Positions 35,170 through 47,391 are shown, numbered from the stretch's first letter. The stretch is DNA of 64,000 nt from Rhizobium sp. BK602 (GCF_014195095.1 NZ_JACIBC010000001.1:744001-808000), one strand, 5' to 3'. Numbers and translations are program-made. The notes: a model not told the origin generated them from the letters alone.

Positions 35170-37230
35170 TCAGATATCCAGATTCTCAGCAAATGCGGCG
35201 CGTTCCTGGATGAAGCGGAAGCGGGCGTCGGCCTTGGTGCCCATGAGATTGTCGACGGCGTCGCGCGTGCCCTCGAAATCCGCTTCGTCGATCTCGACGC
35301 GCAGCAGCGTGCGCTTGGTCGGGTCCATCGTCGTTTCCTTGAGCTGCGCGGGAAGCATTTCGCCCAAGCCTTTGAAACGGCTGATTTCGACCTTGCCCTT
35401 GCCTTTGAACTCCGTCTCCATCAATTCGAGCCGGTGGGCGTCGTCGCGGGCATAGATCGTCTTTGCCCCTTGCGTGATCTTGTAGAGTGGCGGCACCGCC
35501 AGGAAGAGATGCTGGCCGCGGATCAGCTCCGGCATTTCCTGATAGAAGAAGGTGATTAGCAGCGAAGCGATGTGAGCGCCGTCGACGTCGGCATCGGTCA
35601 TGACGACGATGCGTTGGTAACGAAGATCCTCCTCGCGATATTTCGAGCGTGTGCCGCAGCCGAGCGCCTGGATGAGGTCGGCGATCTGCTGGTTGGCCGA
35701 CAGCTTCTCACGGCCGGCGCTGGCGACGTTGAGGATCTTGCCGCGCAGCGGCAGGATCGCCTGGTTCATGCGATTGCGCGCCTGCTTGGCCGAGCCGCCT
35801 GCCGAATCGCCCTCGACGATGAAGAGTTCCGCGCCCTCGGCGGTGTTCTGCGAGCAATCGGCAAGCTTGCCCGGCAGACGCAGCTTGCGCACCGCCGTCT
35901 TGCGGTTGACTTCCTTTTCCTTGCGCCGGCGCATGCGCTCCTCGGAGCGCTCGATCACCCAGTCCAGCAGCTTTTCGGCTTCGGCCGGATTGTCGGTCAG
36001 ATAGTGATCGAAGGGATCGCGCAGGGCGTTTTCGACGATGCGCTGCGCCTCGACGGTCGCAAGCTTGTCCTTGGTCTGGCCGACGAATTCCGGCTCACGG
36101 ATGAAGATGGACAGCATGCCGACGCCGGAGATCATCACGTCGTCGGTGTTGATGTTGGCCGCACGCTTGTTCTGCGTCAGCTCGGCGTAGTTCTTCAGCC
36201 CCTTGGTGAGCGCAATGCGGAAGCCGGCCTCATGCGTGCCGCCTTCGGGGGTGGGAATGGTGTTGCAATAGGAATGGATCTGCGGATCGCCACCATACCA
36301 GGTGATCGCCCATTCGAGCGAACCGTGGCCGCTTCCCTTTTCCGACTTGCCCGCGAAGATTTCACGCGTGACGGTAAACTCGTTGCCCATCGTCGCCTTG
36401 AGATAATCCTTCAGGCCGCCGGGGAAATGGAAGACGGCCTTTTCCGGCACGTCCGCGCCCTCGGGCGCCAGCTCAGGGTCGCAGCTCCAGCGGATCTCGA
36501 CGCCGCCGAACAGGTAGGCCTTGGAACGGGCCATGCGGAAGACGCGCGCCGGATCGAACCTGGCATGATCGCCGAAAATCTGCGGATCGGGATGGAAACG
36601 GACGCGGGTGCCGCGACGATTATGGACGTCGCCGAGCTCCTCCAGCCCACCCTGCGGGATGCCGCGCGAGAAGCGCTGACGATAGAGCTTGCGGTTGCGT
36701 GCCACCTCCACTTCGAGATCGTCCGACAGCGCGTTGACGACGGAGACGCCGACGCCGTGCAGACCGCCGGAGGTCTCGTAGGCCTTGCCGTCGAATTTGC
36801 CGCCGGCATGCAGCTTGGTCATGATGACTTCGAGCGTCGACTTGCCCGGAACCTGCGGATGGTTCTCGACAGGAATGCCGCGGCCGTTGTCGGTCACGGT
36901 CAGGTAGCCGCGCTGATCGAGATGTACTTCGATGAAATCGGCATGGCCGGCGACGGCCTCGTCCATGGAGTTGTCGATGACTTCGGCGAAGAGGTGATGC
37001 AGCGCCTTTTCGTCCGTGCCGCCGATATACATGCCGGGACGCATGCGTACCGGCTCGAGCCCTTCGAGAACGCGGATGGAATTCGCACCGTATTCCTCGG
37101 CGGAGGAAACCGCCGGCGCCGGGCGCGGGGCAGGGGCGGCAGCGGGGCTTTCAGCCTTGGCTGCCGGCTTTTCCGCCGCCTGCTGCTTCGTGACGGGCAT
37201 TCCGGAGAAGAGATCGTTGCTGTTATCCAT
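35170..37230 (-). CDS. parE: DNA topoisomerase IV subunit B
   Basis: 686 residues from MDNSNDLFSGMPVTK at 37230. A Pro/Ala-rich N-terminal 45 residues precede the GHKL ATPase (EVIDNSMDEAVAGHA, TDNGRGIPV, GGLHGVGVSVVNAL), the transducer, and the TOPRIM region (FIVEGDSAGGSAKQARNR and MTDADVDGAHI). The length, with no GyrB-type insert, and AQLKETTMDPTKRTLLRV favour ParE over GyrB. With ParC it decatenates replicated chromosomes in the cytosol. The gene is divergent from the secreted hydrolase at 37415. Confidence 0.95.
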   Translation of the reverse strand: MDNSNDLFSGMPVTKQQAAEKPAAKAESPAAAPAPRPAPAVSSAEEYGANSIRVLEGLEPVRMRPGMYIGGTDEKALHHLFAEVIDNSMDEAVAGHADFIEVHLDQRGYLTVTDNGRGIPVENHPQVPGKSTLEVIMTKLHAGGKFDGKAYETSGGLHGVGVSVVNALSDDLEVEVARNRKLYRQRFSRGIPQGGLEELGDVHNRRGTRVRFHPDPQIFGDHARFDPARVFRMARSKAYLFGGVEIRWSCDPELAPEGADVPEKAVFHFPGGLKDYLKATMGNEFTVTREIFAGKSEKGSGHGSLEWAITWYGGDPQIHSYCNTIPTPEGGTHEAGFRIALTKGLKNYAELTQNKRAANINTDDVMISGVGMLSIFIREPEFVGQTKDKLATVEAQRIVENALRDPFDHYLTDNPAEAEKLLDWVIERSEERMRRRKEKEVNRKTAVRKLRLPGKLADCSQNTAEGAELFIVEGDSAGGSAKQARNRMNQAILPLRGKILNVASAGREKLSANQQIADLIQALGCGTRSKYREEDLRYQRIVVMTDADVDGAHIASLLITFFYQEMPELIRGQHLFLAVPPLYKITQGAKTIYARDDAHRLELMETEFKGKGKVEISRFKGLGEMLPAQLKETTMDPTKRTLLRVEIDEADFEGTRDAVDNLMGTKADARFRFIQERAAFAENLDI

Positions 37231-37414
37231 GGAGCTGTTCAGATTGTCCTTGAAGGGGCATTCCCCAAAAATCATCGCTATCGCGAATCACCTTGATTCT
37301 GCCAGAAACGACGCACAAGCGCGATGGCACCCCGCTGGCGGGCAAACTCGAAAAAACATTTGCGTTGCCGGGCAGCGAATGGCAAGCCGTGGGCCTCCGA
37401 AGGAAACTACGCCC

Positions 37415-38311
37415 ATGCGAATGTCCACAGCTCATTTGTCGATCCTAGCCGCAATTGCGGCCTTTTTGCCGATGGCCATCGCCTCGGAGGCTTCAGCCGA
37501 AGCGCTGAAACCCTTCAAGGACAATCTGTTTTCCGATCAGACCGTGATCGAAAGCCATGACAACGGTGCGTTCCAGACGATCGACTACCAGGAAATGCGG
37601 GATATCAACGGCCGCGACCAGATTCCGGAAAAGCGCGTCAAGCCGGACTATATCGAGACGGGCGTTCGCTGGAAGGCGCAACAGGACGAGACCCTGGCAC
37701 TCGTAGACCGGAAGCTCGACGTCACCCGCGTCGGGCCGGCCTCCGGACAGGGGTTCACCGTGATCTTCATCCATGGCAGGGGCGGCGACCGCCGGCTGGG
37801 ATCGAACGACTACACCTTCGGCGGCAACTTCAACCGCCTGAAGAACCTGGCCTATGGCAATGGCGGCACCTATTATGCGCCGAGCGTGAAGAGTTTCGAC
37901 AGCAATGGCGTCGCTGATATCGCCGCGCTGATCCGCTATTCCTATGAGCAGTCCGGCGGCAAGCCGGTGATCCTGACCTGCGCCTCCATGGGCAGCTTCA
38001 TCTGCTGGGGCATCACGCGCGACGCCGAAAGCGTCAAACGGCTGAAGGGCATGGCGATCCTGAGCGGCGTGACCGATCCGGATTTCACCAAGAGCGCCTT
38101 CTACAAGGCCAAACTGCCTCTCTGGTTCACCCACGGCAGCAAGGACCCGGTCTATGCCGCGGCCGATCAGCAAGCCCTGTTCGAAAAGCTCTACAAGGGA
38201 GGGTATCCGACACGCTTCACCCTGTTTGCCACCGGCAATCATGGCACGCCGGTGCGCATGACCGACTGGCGCAAGGTGCTGAACTGGATTCTAGACCCGC
38301 AGCCGTCATGA
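37415..38311 (+). CDS. Secreted alpha/beta hydrolase
   Basis: 298 residues from ATG 37415, preceded by AAGGAA. The signal peptide ends near ASAEA. The hydrolase fold shows FIHGRGGDRRLG (oxyanion region), a nucleophile-elbow candidate TCASMGSFICW, Asp in THGSKDPVYAA and His in GNHGTPVRM. The elbow reads A-S-M-G-S instead of strict GxSxG. It is predicted to act in the periplasm on an ester or similar bond; the substrate is unknown. It lies upstream of tpiA with a gap of 136 bases. Confidence 0.82.
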   Translation: MRMSTAHLSILAAIAAFLPMAIASEASAEALKPFKDNLFSDQTVIESHDNGAFQTIDYQEMRDINGRDQIPEKRVKPDYIETGVRWKAQQDETLALVDRKLDVTRVGPASGQGFTVIFIHGRGGDRRLGSNDYTFGGNFNRLKNLAYGNGGTYYAPSVKSFDSNGVADIAALIRYSYEQSGGKPVILTCASMGSFICWGITRDAESVKRLKGMAILSGVTDPDFTKSAFYKAKLPLWFTHGSKDPVYAAADQQALFEKLYKGGYPTRFTLFATGNHGTPVRMTDWRKVLNWILDPQPS

Positions 38312-38314
38312 TCC

Positions 38315-38345
38315 TTTCGGAAAATTTCGATTTATTTTCGGAAAA
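38315..38345. repeat. Two direct copies of TTTCGGAAAA upstream of tpiA
   Basis: The copies are at 38315-38324 and 38336-38345, 21 bases apart (two helical turns). They lie about 100-130 bases upstream of the tpiA start, just after the hydrolase stop. Confidence 0.35.
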
Positions 38346-38447
38346 GCGCCCGTCTAACCGATTTGAACCCATTTCCACGCAATCGGTAACTTTTCTTTCC
38401 CTCGCAGTTTTGTTAGTGCGGCGCATGGATGAAGGGGGAATGAGGAC

Positions 38448-39218
38448 ATGACCAAGACGATACGGCCGCTTCTGGCGGGCAACTGGAAAATGAACGGCAC
38501 GCGCGCCAGCCTGGATCAGGTCAAGGCCATCGCCGATGGCGTGAAGACGCCGCTGTCGGAGAAGATCGACACGCTGCTGTGCCCGCCGGCAACCCTCCTC
38601 TATGTCGCGACAGCCCTCTGCGACGACAGCCCGCTGGCGATCGGCGCGCAGGATTGTCACCAGCTGGTGAGCGGCGCGCATACCGGCGATATCTCCGCCG
38701 CGATGATTGCCGATTGCTTCGGAACCCACGTCATCGTCGGTCATTCCGAGCGCCGCAGGAACCATGCCGAAAGCGATGCGCTGGTGCGCGCCAAGGCGGA
38801 AGCGGGGCTTGCGGCCGAACTCACCACCATCATCTGCATCGGCGAGACGGCCGAAGAGCGCGACCAGGGCCAGACCCTGGATGTGCTCAAGCGTCAGCTA
38901 GCCGGCTCGACGCCCGACAGCGCCACGTCGGAGACGACCGTCATCGCCTATGAGCCCGTCTGGGCGATCGGCACGGGCAAGGTTCCCACATTGGCGGATG
39001 TCGAGGAGGCGCATGCCTTCATCCGCAAGGAACTTGCGGCACGCTTCGGCGGCGATGGTGAAAAGTTCCGGCTTCTCTATGGCGGCTCCGTAACCGGCGC
39101 GAATGCGGCGGAGCTGCTCGGGGTCGCCAATGTCAATGGCGTGCTCGTCGGAGGACAGAGCTTGAAAGCCCCCGATTTCCTCGCCATCTATGGCGCATTC
39201 GAACGGCAGTTCGCCTGA
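38448..39218 (+). CDS. tpiA: Triosephosphate isomerase
   Basis: 256 residues. Interconverts dihydroxyacetone phosphate and glyceraldehyde 3-phosphate. Catalytic residues are in LAGNWKMNG (Lys), IVGHSERRR (His) and [15 protein letters not shown] (Glu and loop 6); the phosphate-binding GGSVTGAN and [10 protein letters not shown] are intact. A purine-rich GAAGGGGGAATGAGG precedes the ATG. Order tpiA-secG-pyrG is usual in alphaproteobacteria. It is cytosolic and part of glycolysis and gluconeogenesis. Confidence 0.96.
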   Translation: MTKTIRPLLAGNWKMNGTRASLDQVKAIADGVKTPLSEKIDTLLCPPATLLYVATALCDDSPLAIGAQDCHQLVSGAHTGDISAAMIADCFGTHVIVGHSERRRNHAESDALVRAKAEAGLAAELTTIICIGETAEERDQGQTLDVLKRQLAGSTPDSATSETTVIAYEPVWAIGTGKVPTLADVEEAHAFIRKELAARFGGDGEKFRLLYGGSVTGANAAELLGVANVNGVLVGGQSLKAPDFLAIYGAFERQFA

Positions 39219-39333
39219 AGCACACACTTGCCTGAATTCCGATCTCAAAAGGGCTTGGAATAGGCGATAGCCTCATGTAAAGAGCCGCGAGCTTTTATTT
39301 TTGATGCCCGTGCCTGCGGGCAGGACTGGACCC

Positions 39334-39822
39334 ATGCAAACCGTACTGCTTGTCATCTATCTCATGGTTGTCATCGCCCTTATCGGCGTGGTGCTGATTC
39401 AGCGCTCGGAAGGCGGTGGCCTGGGCATCGGCGGCGGATCGGGCTTCATGTCGGCGCGCGGCACGGCCAATGCGCTGACGCGCACCACGGCAATCCTGGC
39501 GACGCTGTTCTTCGTCCTGGCACTGGGTATGAACATCCTGTCGCGCTTCGAGGGACGCCCGACCGATATTCTCAACCGCATCCCGAGCACGGCGGGCCAG
39601 GGCAGCGGCATTCTCGATTCGCTCGGCGGCAGCGCGGCTCCGGCGGGCGGCCAGCAGCAGCCGGCCAACAATAACAGCGGCGTTCCGAACAGCGGCGCAG
39701 TTTCTCCGCAGTCGCAGACAACGCAGCCTGCTCAGGCGCCAGCCGCCGGTCAGCCGGCCGCTCCGGCGGCAACCACTCCTGCGCCTGCCCAGAGCGGTAA
39801 CGGCGTTCCGACCGGCAACTAA
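39334..39822 (+). CDS. secG: Preprotein translocase subunit SecG
   Basis: 162 residues from MQTVLLVIYLMVVIAL. Two membrane helices are separated by the cytosolic loop IQRSEGGGLGIGGGSGFMSARGTANALTR that defines SecG (the family hallmark is the GGG run and RG). The last 80 residues are a Gln/Ala/Pro-rich tail that makes it longer than the roughly 110 residues of E. coli SecG; this tail is typical of alphaproteobacteria. It belongs to the SecYEG translocon of the inner membrane. A terminator follows at 39846. Confidence 0.93.
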   Translation: MQTVLLVIYLMVVIALIGVVLIQRSEGGGLGIGGGSGFMSARGTANALTRTTAILATLFFVLALGMNILSRFEGRPTDILNRIPSTAGQGSGILDSLGGSAAPAGGQQQPANNNSGVPNSGAVSPQSQTTQPAQAPAAGQPAAPAATTPAPAQSGNGVPTGN

Positions 39823-42574
<2,752 letters not shown>

Positions 42575-42589
42575 GATCTTTACGCTATA

Positions 42590-42603
42590 TGGCATTATGG
42601 CCA
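42590..42603. promoter_or_regulatory. Short dyad between the GlxA-type regulator and rhodanese genes
   Basis: TGGC-N6-GCCA lies in the 90-base divergent gap, within TATGGCATTATGGCCAAT. It is a candidate operator for the AraC-type regulator. The arms are short, so support is modest. Confidence 0.3.
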
Positions 42604-42664
42604 ATTTCAATCCCCCGAGGCTTGCCCCACAAGCATGCGTGTCAACCAAAGCAGGAGCCTCCCC

Positions 42665-43060
42665 ATGCCAAGCCGTGTCAGCGAAGTACCCGCCGCTCTT
42701 CCCGCCGTCGTCGCCGAATATTACGCCCAGAAGCTCGCCTTCGAGACGGATTGCTCGGACGTGCAGCTCTCCATGACCGCCGGAACCGTCGACTTCGTTC
42801 TTCTGGACGTTCGCGGCCCGGCGCTGTTCGAGCAGAAGCACATTCCGGGCGCGACCAACCTGCCGCACGGCAAGATCACCGCACGCAAGATGGCGGAATG
42901 GTCCGACGATACGCTCTTCGTCGTCTATTGCGCCGGTCCGCATTGCAACGGAACCGACAAGGCAGCCCTTCGCCTTGCCTCGCTCGGCAAGCGCGTCAAG
43001 GTCATGATCGGCGGCATGGCAGGCTGGGCCGACGAAGGCTTCACTTTCGTTGAAGCCTGA
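42665..43060 (+). CDS. Rhodanese-domain sulfurtransferase
   Basis: 131 residues from ATG 42665 with AGGAG upstream. A single rhodanese domain: FVLLDVRGPALFEQKHIPGA at the N-terminal side and the active loop VVYCAGPHCNGTDKAA with the catalytic Cys. The ending IGGMAGWADEGF is typical. It moves sulfane sulfur or detoxifies related compounds in the cytosol. It is divergent from a GlxA-type regulator, and this pairing is frequent in proteobacteria. Confidence 0.9.
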   Translation: MPSRVSEVPAALPAVVAEYYAQKLAFETDCSDVQLSMTAGTVDFVLLDVRGPALFEQKHIPGATNLPHGKITARKMAEWSDDTLFVVYCAGPHCNGTDKAALRLASLGKRVKVMIGGMAGWADEGFTFVEA

Positions 43061-43200
43061 GAGAACCGACAGCGAGAGCCCGGCGCGGGCAGGGCTTTCC
43101 GGCTGCACATTGCAAAAAATCACGCTGCTACGTCATTTGACTGTCGACGGCGCCTTCGTTTCCATGGCACCTTGCCGGTAAGCATAATGGGAACGAAAGT

Positions 43201-44250
43201 ATGATCCTCAATCCATTCGACGACCGGGTCGAACGCTCGAAGACCAAGATCGCCATTACCTTTGTTAGCTTGATTGCGTTCAACATCGCGGCCTGGATTT
43301 GGGCATGGGTTGCCTTCGCCGACAGGCCGTCGCTGCTGGGCACGGCCTTTCTCGCCTATATGTTCGGCCTCCGGCATGCGTTCGACGCCGACCATATCGC
43401 CGCGATCGACAATGTGGTGCGCAAATTGATGCAGGAAAAGAAACAGCCTCATGCCGTCGGCTTCTTCTTTTCGTTCGGTCATTCGTCCATCGTCATCATC
43501 GCCTCGATCGTGATCGCCGCCACGGCGGCGGCGATGCAGAACCAGCTCGATTCCTTCCATGAGGTCGGAGGCGTCATCGGAACGGCGGTCTCGGCCGCCT
43601 TCCTGCTGCTGATCGGCATCGCCAATCTCTTCGTGCTGAAAGGCGTATGGTCGGCCTTCAACCGTGCCCGGAGAGGCGAAAGGATCGCCGACGAGGATCT
43701 CGACATGCTTCTGGCCGGAGGCGGTTTCCTCGCCCGCATCTTCCGGCCGATGTTCAAGGTGGTCACGCGTTCCTGGCACATGTATCCGATCGGCTTCCTG
43801 TTCGGCCTCGGCTTCGATACGGCGACGGAAATCGGGCTTCTCGGCATATCTGCGGCGCAGGCGGCGCAAGGCATGTCGATCTGGACGATCCTCGTCTTCC
43901 CGGCGCTCTTCACCGCTGGCATGTCGCTGATGGATACCATCGACAGCACGCTGATGACCGGTGCCTATGGCTGGGCCTTCGTCAAACCGGTGCGCAAGCT
44001 CTGGTACAATCTGACCATCACCGCCGCTTCTGTCGTCGTCGCCATCTTCATCGGCGGCATCGAGGCGATGGGGCTGATCTCCGACAAGCTCGGCCTCGAA
44101 GGCGGCATCTGGCGCTTCATTGGCGAACTCAACGACAATCTCGCCAATTTCGGCTTTGCGATCGTCGGCATCTTTCTGCTGAGCTGGCTGGTTTCGACCA
44201 TCCTCTACAAGACAAAAGGCTACGACAGCTTGCAGATCAACCACTCCTGA
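43201..44250 (+). CDS. Nickel/cobalt permease of the NiCoT (HoxN/NixA) family
   Basis: 349 residues with about eight membrane helices. The signature RHAFDADHIAAIDN in helix 2 binds the metal; FFFSFGHSS and LFGLGFDTATEIGLL are the second and third family motifs. It is an inner-membrane secondary transporter for Ni2+ or Co2+; the two cannot be told apart here. No nickel or cobalamin riboswitch or NikR site is apparent in the 140 bases upstream. It precedes the FecR gene by 86 bases. Confidence 0.92.
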   Translation: MILNPFDDRVERSKTKIAITFVSLIAFNIAAWIWAWVAFADRPSLLGTAFLAYMFGLRHAFDADHIAAIDNVVRKLMQEKKQPHAVGFFFSFGHSSIVIIASIVIAATAAAMQNQLDSFHEVGGVIGTAVSAAFLLLIGIANLFVLKGVWSAFNRARRGERIADEDLDMLLAGGGFLARIFRPMFKVVTRSWHMYPIGFLFGLGFDTATEIGLLGISAAQAAQGMSIWTILVFPALFTAGMSLMDTIDSTLMTGAYGWAFVKPVRKLWYNLTITAASVVVAIFIGGIEAMGLISDKLGLEGGIWRFIGELNDNLANFGFAIVGIFLLSWLVSTILYKTKGYDSLQINHS

Positions 44251-44336
44251 CGCATCATCGGTGGTATCGACGTGGCATGCCGTGGGACCGACATCATTGT
44301 CCGCGGCCTGCGGCTATGTGCAGTGAGGGGCATGAC

Positions 44337-44867
44337 ATGACCCAAACGAGCGGCATTCTCGGTCTTGCGCTGATGGTTGGCATCCTGTCGGTTGCTGCCA
44401 TCGATCCCGTTCTGGCGCAGGCCGCAAACTGTTCACGGCAGCCAACGGTCAGCGATCGAAGGCAGACGCTCGATTGCGAGCCGGGTCTCAGCGTCACCAT
44501 CGAACGCGGCGCGCACTACCGGTTTGCCGACCGCAATCGCGACGGCCAGCTGGACGCCATCGTCCTCAACAGCAAGGCAGCGCTGGTCGATGTCGAGGGC
44601 GGCCGCATTCGCGGCGGCTTCGAGGTGGTGACGCCGCAGGCGATCGCGGCGGTGCGCGGCACGCGCTGGGCGGTGGATGCAGAGCGTGGCAAGACGTCGG
44701 TGCTGGTGCTGCGCGGCCGCGTCGCCGTCAACAAGGTGGCGACCGGCGAGGGCGTCACGCTCGGACAAGGGCAGGGCGTGGATGTCGACCGTGGACGTTC
44801 GCCCCTTCGCGTCACCCAGTGGGGACAACCTCGCATCAACGCATTGATGGCCCGTCTCGGCCAGTGA
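44337..44867 (+). CDS. FecR-domain periplasmic protein
   Basis: 176 residues from ATG 44337. A signal peptide (MTQTSGILGLALMVGI ... VLAQA) is followed by a FecR domain: VEGGRIRGGFEVVTPQAIAAVRGTRWAVDAE and SVLVLRGRVAVNK. Here the protein is not an anti-sigma partner: there is no sigma factor gene nearby, and it has no N-terminal cytosolic part. Five bases later begins the CHASE2 cyclase gene. FecR-CHASE2 cyclase pairs recur in alphaproteobacteria, so the protein may deliver a signal to the periplasmic CHASE2 domain. Confidence 0.85.
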   Translation: MTQTSGILGLALMVGILSVAAIDPVLAQAANCSRQPTVSDRRQTLDCEPGLSVTIERGAHYRFADRNRDGQLDAIVLNSKAALVDVEGGRIRGGFEVVTPQAIAAVRGTRWAVDAERGKTSVLVLRGRVAVNKVATGEGVTLGQGQGVDVDRGRSPLRVTQWGQPRINALMARLGQ

Positions 44868-44872
44868 GAACC

Positions 44873-46732
44873 ATGCGCAGACCGCCACTGCAGACGCTGA
44901 TCGCGCTTGTCCTGACCGCCGTCTGGGGTGCAAGTCTCGGAATCGCGCATCTGCGGGGCGACATCCCCTTTATCGACGGCGCCGAGGCGACACTGACGAA
45001 TCTGAGGAATATGCTGGGCGGCAGCCGCCAGCCGCCCGATATCGTCACCATCGTTGCCATCGATGATGAAACGGCGCGCGTCGCCGGACATTATCCGCTG
45101 CCTCGCGCCACGCTCGCCAAGGTCGTCGATGCCATTGCCGCGCTGGGACCGAAGGCGATCGCGCTGGACATGTTGCTGGTCGATCCCGGCACGGAGGCCG
45201 ACGACGCGGCTCTGGAACAATCGCTGAGGCGCACCAATGCGGTGCTGGCCGCCGCCGGCATCTTTCCCGAAAGCCGGCAACGCGTCGCCGACAGCAGCCG
45301 GGAGCCGCTTGCCCGCGTGCCGAGCGCGTTGCAATTCCTCGAACCGCTGCGGCGTTTTGCCGAGGCCGCAAGCTACGGCATCGTCAATGTCCAGACGGAC
45401 AAGACGGGAACACCGCGTTTCGTGCCGCTGCTGTTTCGCAGCGGCGAGCGCATCGAGCCATCCTTCTCCCTGCGCGTCGCCTCCGCGGCAACCGGAGAGC
45501 ATACGACCGTCATCTCCGACCTCATCAAGATCGGCGACCGCTCGGTGCATACCGATACCGGCTATCTCATGCCGCTCTCCTTCTACGGTCCGCGCGGCAC
45601 GATCCGCACCATCAGCGCCAGCGCCGCCCTGAACGGACAATTACCGGACGAAGCGATCAGGGACCATATCGTCGTCATCGGCGCGACCGTGACCGGGGCA
45701 GGTGACGTGTTTCCGACACCGTTCGATCCGATCCTGCCCGGTGTCGAGGTCATCTCCACCTCGATCTCTCATCTCATCGCCCGCGACGGCCTCATCCGCG
45801 ATCACGGCGTACGCCTGCTCGACGTTTATTTCGCCATCGGGATGCCGCTGCTTCTCGTCGGCCTGCTGGCCTGGCGCCGCAATACGATCGGCCTGATACT
45901 GACGATCCTGGTGGTCCTTGCATGGATGGCGATCAATATCAGCGCCTTCAAGCACGGTATCTGGCTGAGCGCCGCTCTGCCCGCCGCCGCGACAGTGCCG
46001 CCGGTCCTGCTTTTCGGCGCGGCGCAACTCTGGCTCGGCCGCCGGCAGGCCAGGCATTTTGCCGAGCAAAGCGACCTCCTGCAGCGCATCCAGGCGCCAG
46101 GGCTCGCCGAACATCTTGCCCGCGATCCCGGTTTCCTGGCCCAGCCCGTGCGGCAGGAGGCGGCTGTGGTCTTCATCGACATCAACGGCTTTACAGGCTT
46201 GAGCGAAGCCATCGGTCCGACGGCGGTACGCGAATTGCTGAACGGATTTTACGATCTCGTCAGCGAAGAGGTGACAGCCAGCGGTGGCGCCATCACCAGC
46301 TTCATGGGTGACGGCGCCATGATCCTCTTCGGCCTGCCGCAGCCGAAACGAGCCGATCCCGCCAACGCAGCCCGCTGCTGCATCCGCCTTGCAGACCGCA
46401 TGCGGCACTGGCTGGCGATGCTGCCGGAAGCGACGGCATCGCGCATCGGCTTCAAGATCGGCGCACATTTCGGCACCATCGTCGCCTCCAGGCTCGGCGG
46501 TGGCGATCGCCAGCAGATCACGGCGACGGGCGATACGGTCAATGTCGCCAGCCGCCTGATGGAGGTGGCCGCGCGCAACGGTGCGGAAATCGCCATCAGC
46601 AACGATCTGCTGCAATCGGCCGGACGGGACAGCGAGCCCTATCTACAGGGCAAGCTGGACGGCCCGATCGATGCGAGCCTGCGCGGCCGCGCCGGCTCCT
46701 TGTCCGTATGGCTGTGGCGCAGCCAGGGATGA
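44873..46732 (+). CDS. CHASE2-domain class III nucleotidyl cyclase
   Basis: 619 residues: a first membrane helix, a periplasmic CHASE2 domain (about 30-325, with IVTIVAIDDETAR and FDPILPGVEVISTSI), three membrane helices (about 330-400), and a cyclase domain (about 430-610). Both metal-binding Asp residues are present, D436 in FIDINGFTGL and D480 in FMGDGAM, and the transition-state motif VNVASRL is intact. The residues that select adenine in adenylate cyclases, Lys and Asp in mammalian enzymes, are Ser476 and Thr550 here. It probably makes cAMP, but another nucleotide is possible. It is coupled to the FecR gene upstream. Confidence 0.88.
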   Translation: MRRPPLQTLIALVLTAVWGASLGIAHLRGDIPFIDGAEATLTNLRNMLGGSRQPPDIVTIVAIDDETARVAGHYPLPRATLAKVVDAIAALGPKAIALDMLLVDPGTEADDAALEQSLRRTNAVLAAAGIFPESRQRVADSSREPLARVPSALQFLEPLRRFAEAASYGIVNVQTDKTGTPRFVPLLFRSGERIEPSFSLRVASAATGEHTTVISDLIKIGDRSVHTDTGYLMPLSFYGPRGTIRTISASAALNGQLPDEAIRDHIVVIGATVTGAGDVFPTPFDPILPGVEVISTSISHLIARDGLIRDHGVRLLDVYFAIGMPLLLVGLLAWRRNTIGLILTILVVLAWMAINISAFKHGIWLSAALPAAATVPPVLLFGAAQLWLGRRQARHFAEQSDLLQRIQAPGLAEHLARDPGFLAQPVRQEAAVVFIDINGFTGLSEAIGPTAVRELLNGFYDLVSEEVTASGGAITSFMGDGAMILFGLPQPKRADPANAARCCIRLADRMRHWLAMLPEATASRIGFKIGAHFGTIVASRLGGGDRQQITATGDTVNVASRLMEVAARNGAEIAISNDLLQSAGRDSEPYLQGKLDGPIDASLRGRAGSLSVWLWRSQG

Positions 46733-46757
46733 CGGCGAATGCTCGGCGCGTCGCATC

Positions 46758-47357
46758 TTATCCGCGCCACATGGGAATGATGGACATGACCAGCAGGCAG
46801 GCGAGCGAGATGTTCAGTACTCGCCATTGCCATGCCGCTTTCAGCAGGCGGCCAAGCAATCGCCCGAGAGCGCACCAGACCGCGAGCGAGAATGCGGCGA
46901 CGAGGCAGAAGGTCGAGCCGAGCAGAACTGCCAGGACAGCCGGGCTGCTCGCCAGGGCGGCGAATGAGGCCGCGGCGCCGACCGTCATCGCCCACCCCTT
47001 GGGATTGTACCAGAGCATCCAGACACCGGCCGCGAAGCTGGTCGGCTTAACCACGCTCCCTGCAATGCGCGGCGGGCCGCTTCTGCCGATGCGGACGGCA
47101 AGCCAGACGAGGTAGAGTGAACCGAGCGCCTTCATCACGACCTGCAGCGCCGGCAGGGCCATCAGCAGGCTGCCGAGGCCGGCTGCCGCCGCGCAGGCGA
47201 TCGAACCGAGACCGACGGCGCAACCGGCCATGACCGGGATGGAACGACGAAAGCCGAAATGGGCGCCGGAAGCGGTGGCAAGGGTCGTGGCACCGCCCGG
47301 CGTGATCGTCGAGACAAGGGCAAAGAGGATCAGCGGCAGCAGGGATTCGATGGTCAT
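46758..47357 (-). CDS. LysE-family amino acid exporter
   Basis: 199 residues with five to six membrane helices. The first helix segment STITPGGATTLATASGAHFGFRRS is the LysE/RhtB signature, and ALGSLYLVWLAVR is also conserved. It exports an amino acid or related compound across the inner membrane; the substrate is unknown. It is divergent from a LysR regulator with 98 bases between the starts, the usual arrangement for a LysR-controlled exporter. Confidence 0.88.
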   Translation of the reverse strand: MTIESLLPLILFALVSTITPGGATTLATASGAHFGFRRSIPVMAGCAVGLGSIACAAAAGLGSLLMALPALQVVMKALGSLYLVWLAVRIGRSGPPRIAGSVVKPTSFAAGVWMLWYNPKGWAMTVGAAASFAALASSPAVLAVLLGSTFCLVAAFSLAVWCALGRLLGRLLKAAWQWRVLNISLACLLVMSIIPMWRG

Positions 47358-47361
47358 ATGA

Positions 47362-47391
47362 GCCTATCTCCATTTTCAGCGAGAGATAGGC
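47362..47391. promoter_or_regulatory. 9-bp inverted repeat in the LysE leader
   Basis: GCCTATCTC and GAGATAGGC are exact complements 12 bases apart, immediately upstream of the LysE start at 47357. It could be a regulator site or a leader hairpin that hides the ribosome binding site. Confidence 0.45.

Noticed and set aside
35572-37296. Plus-strand open frame of 574 codons opposite parE
   Set aside because: It is antisense to the TOPRIM and ATPase regions of ParE and carries no motif of its own.
43061-43200. Possible nickel or cobalamin riboswitch upstream of the NiCoT gene
   Set aside because: 140 bases is short for a cobalamin riboswitch, and the conserved B12 box is not seen.
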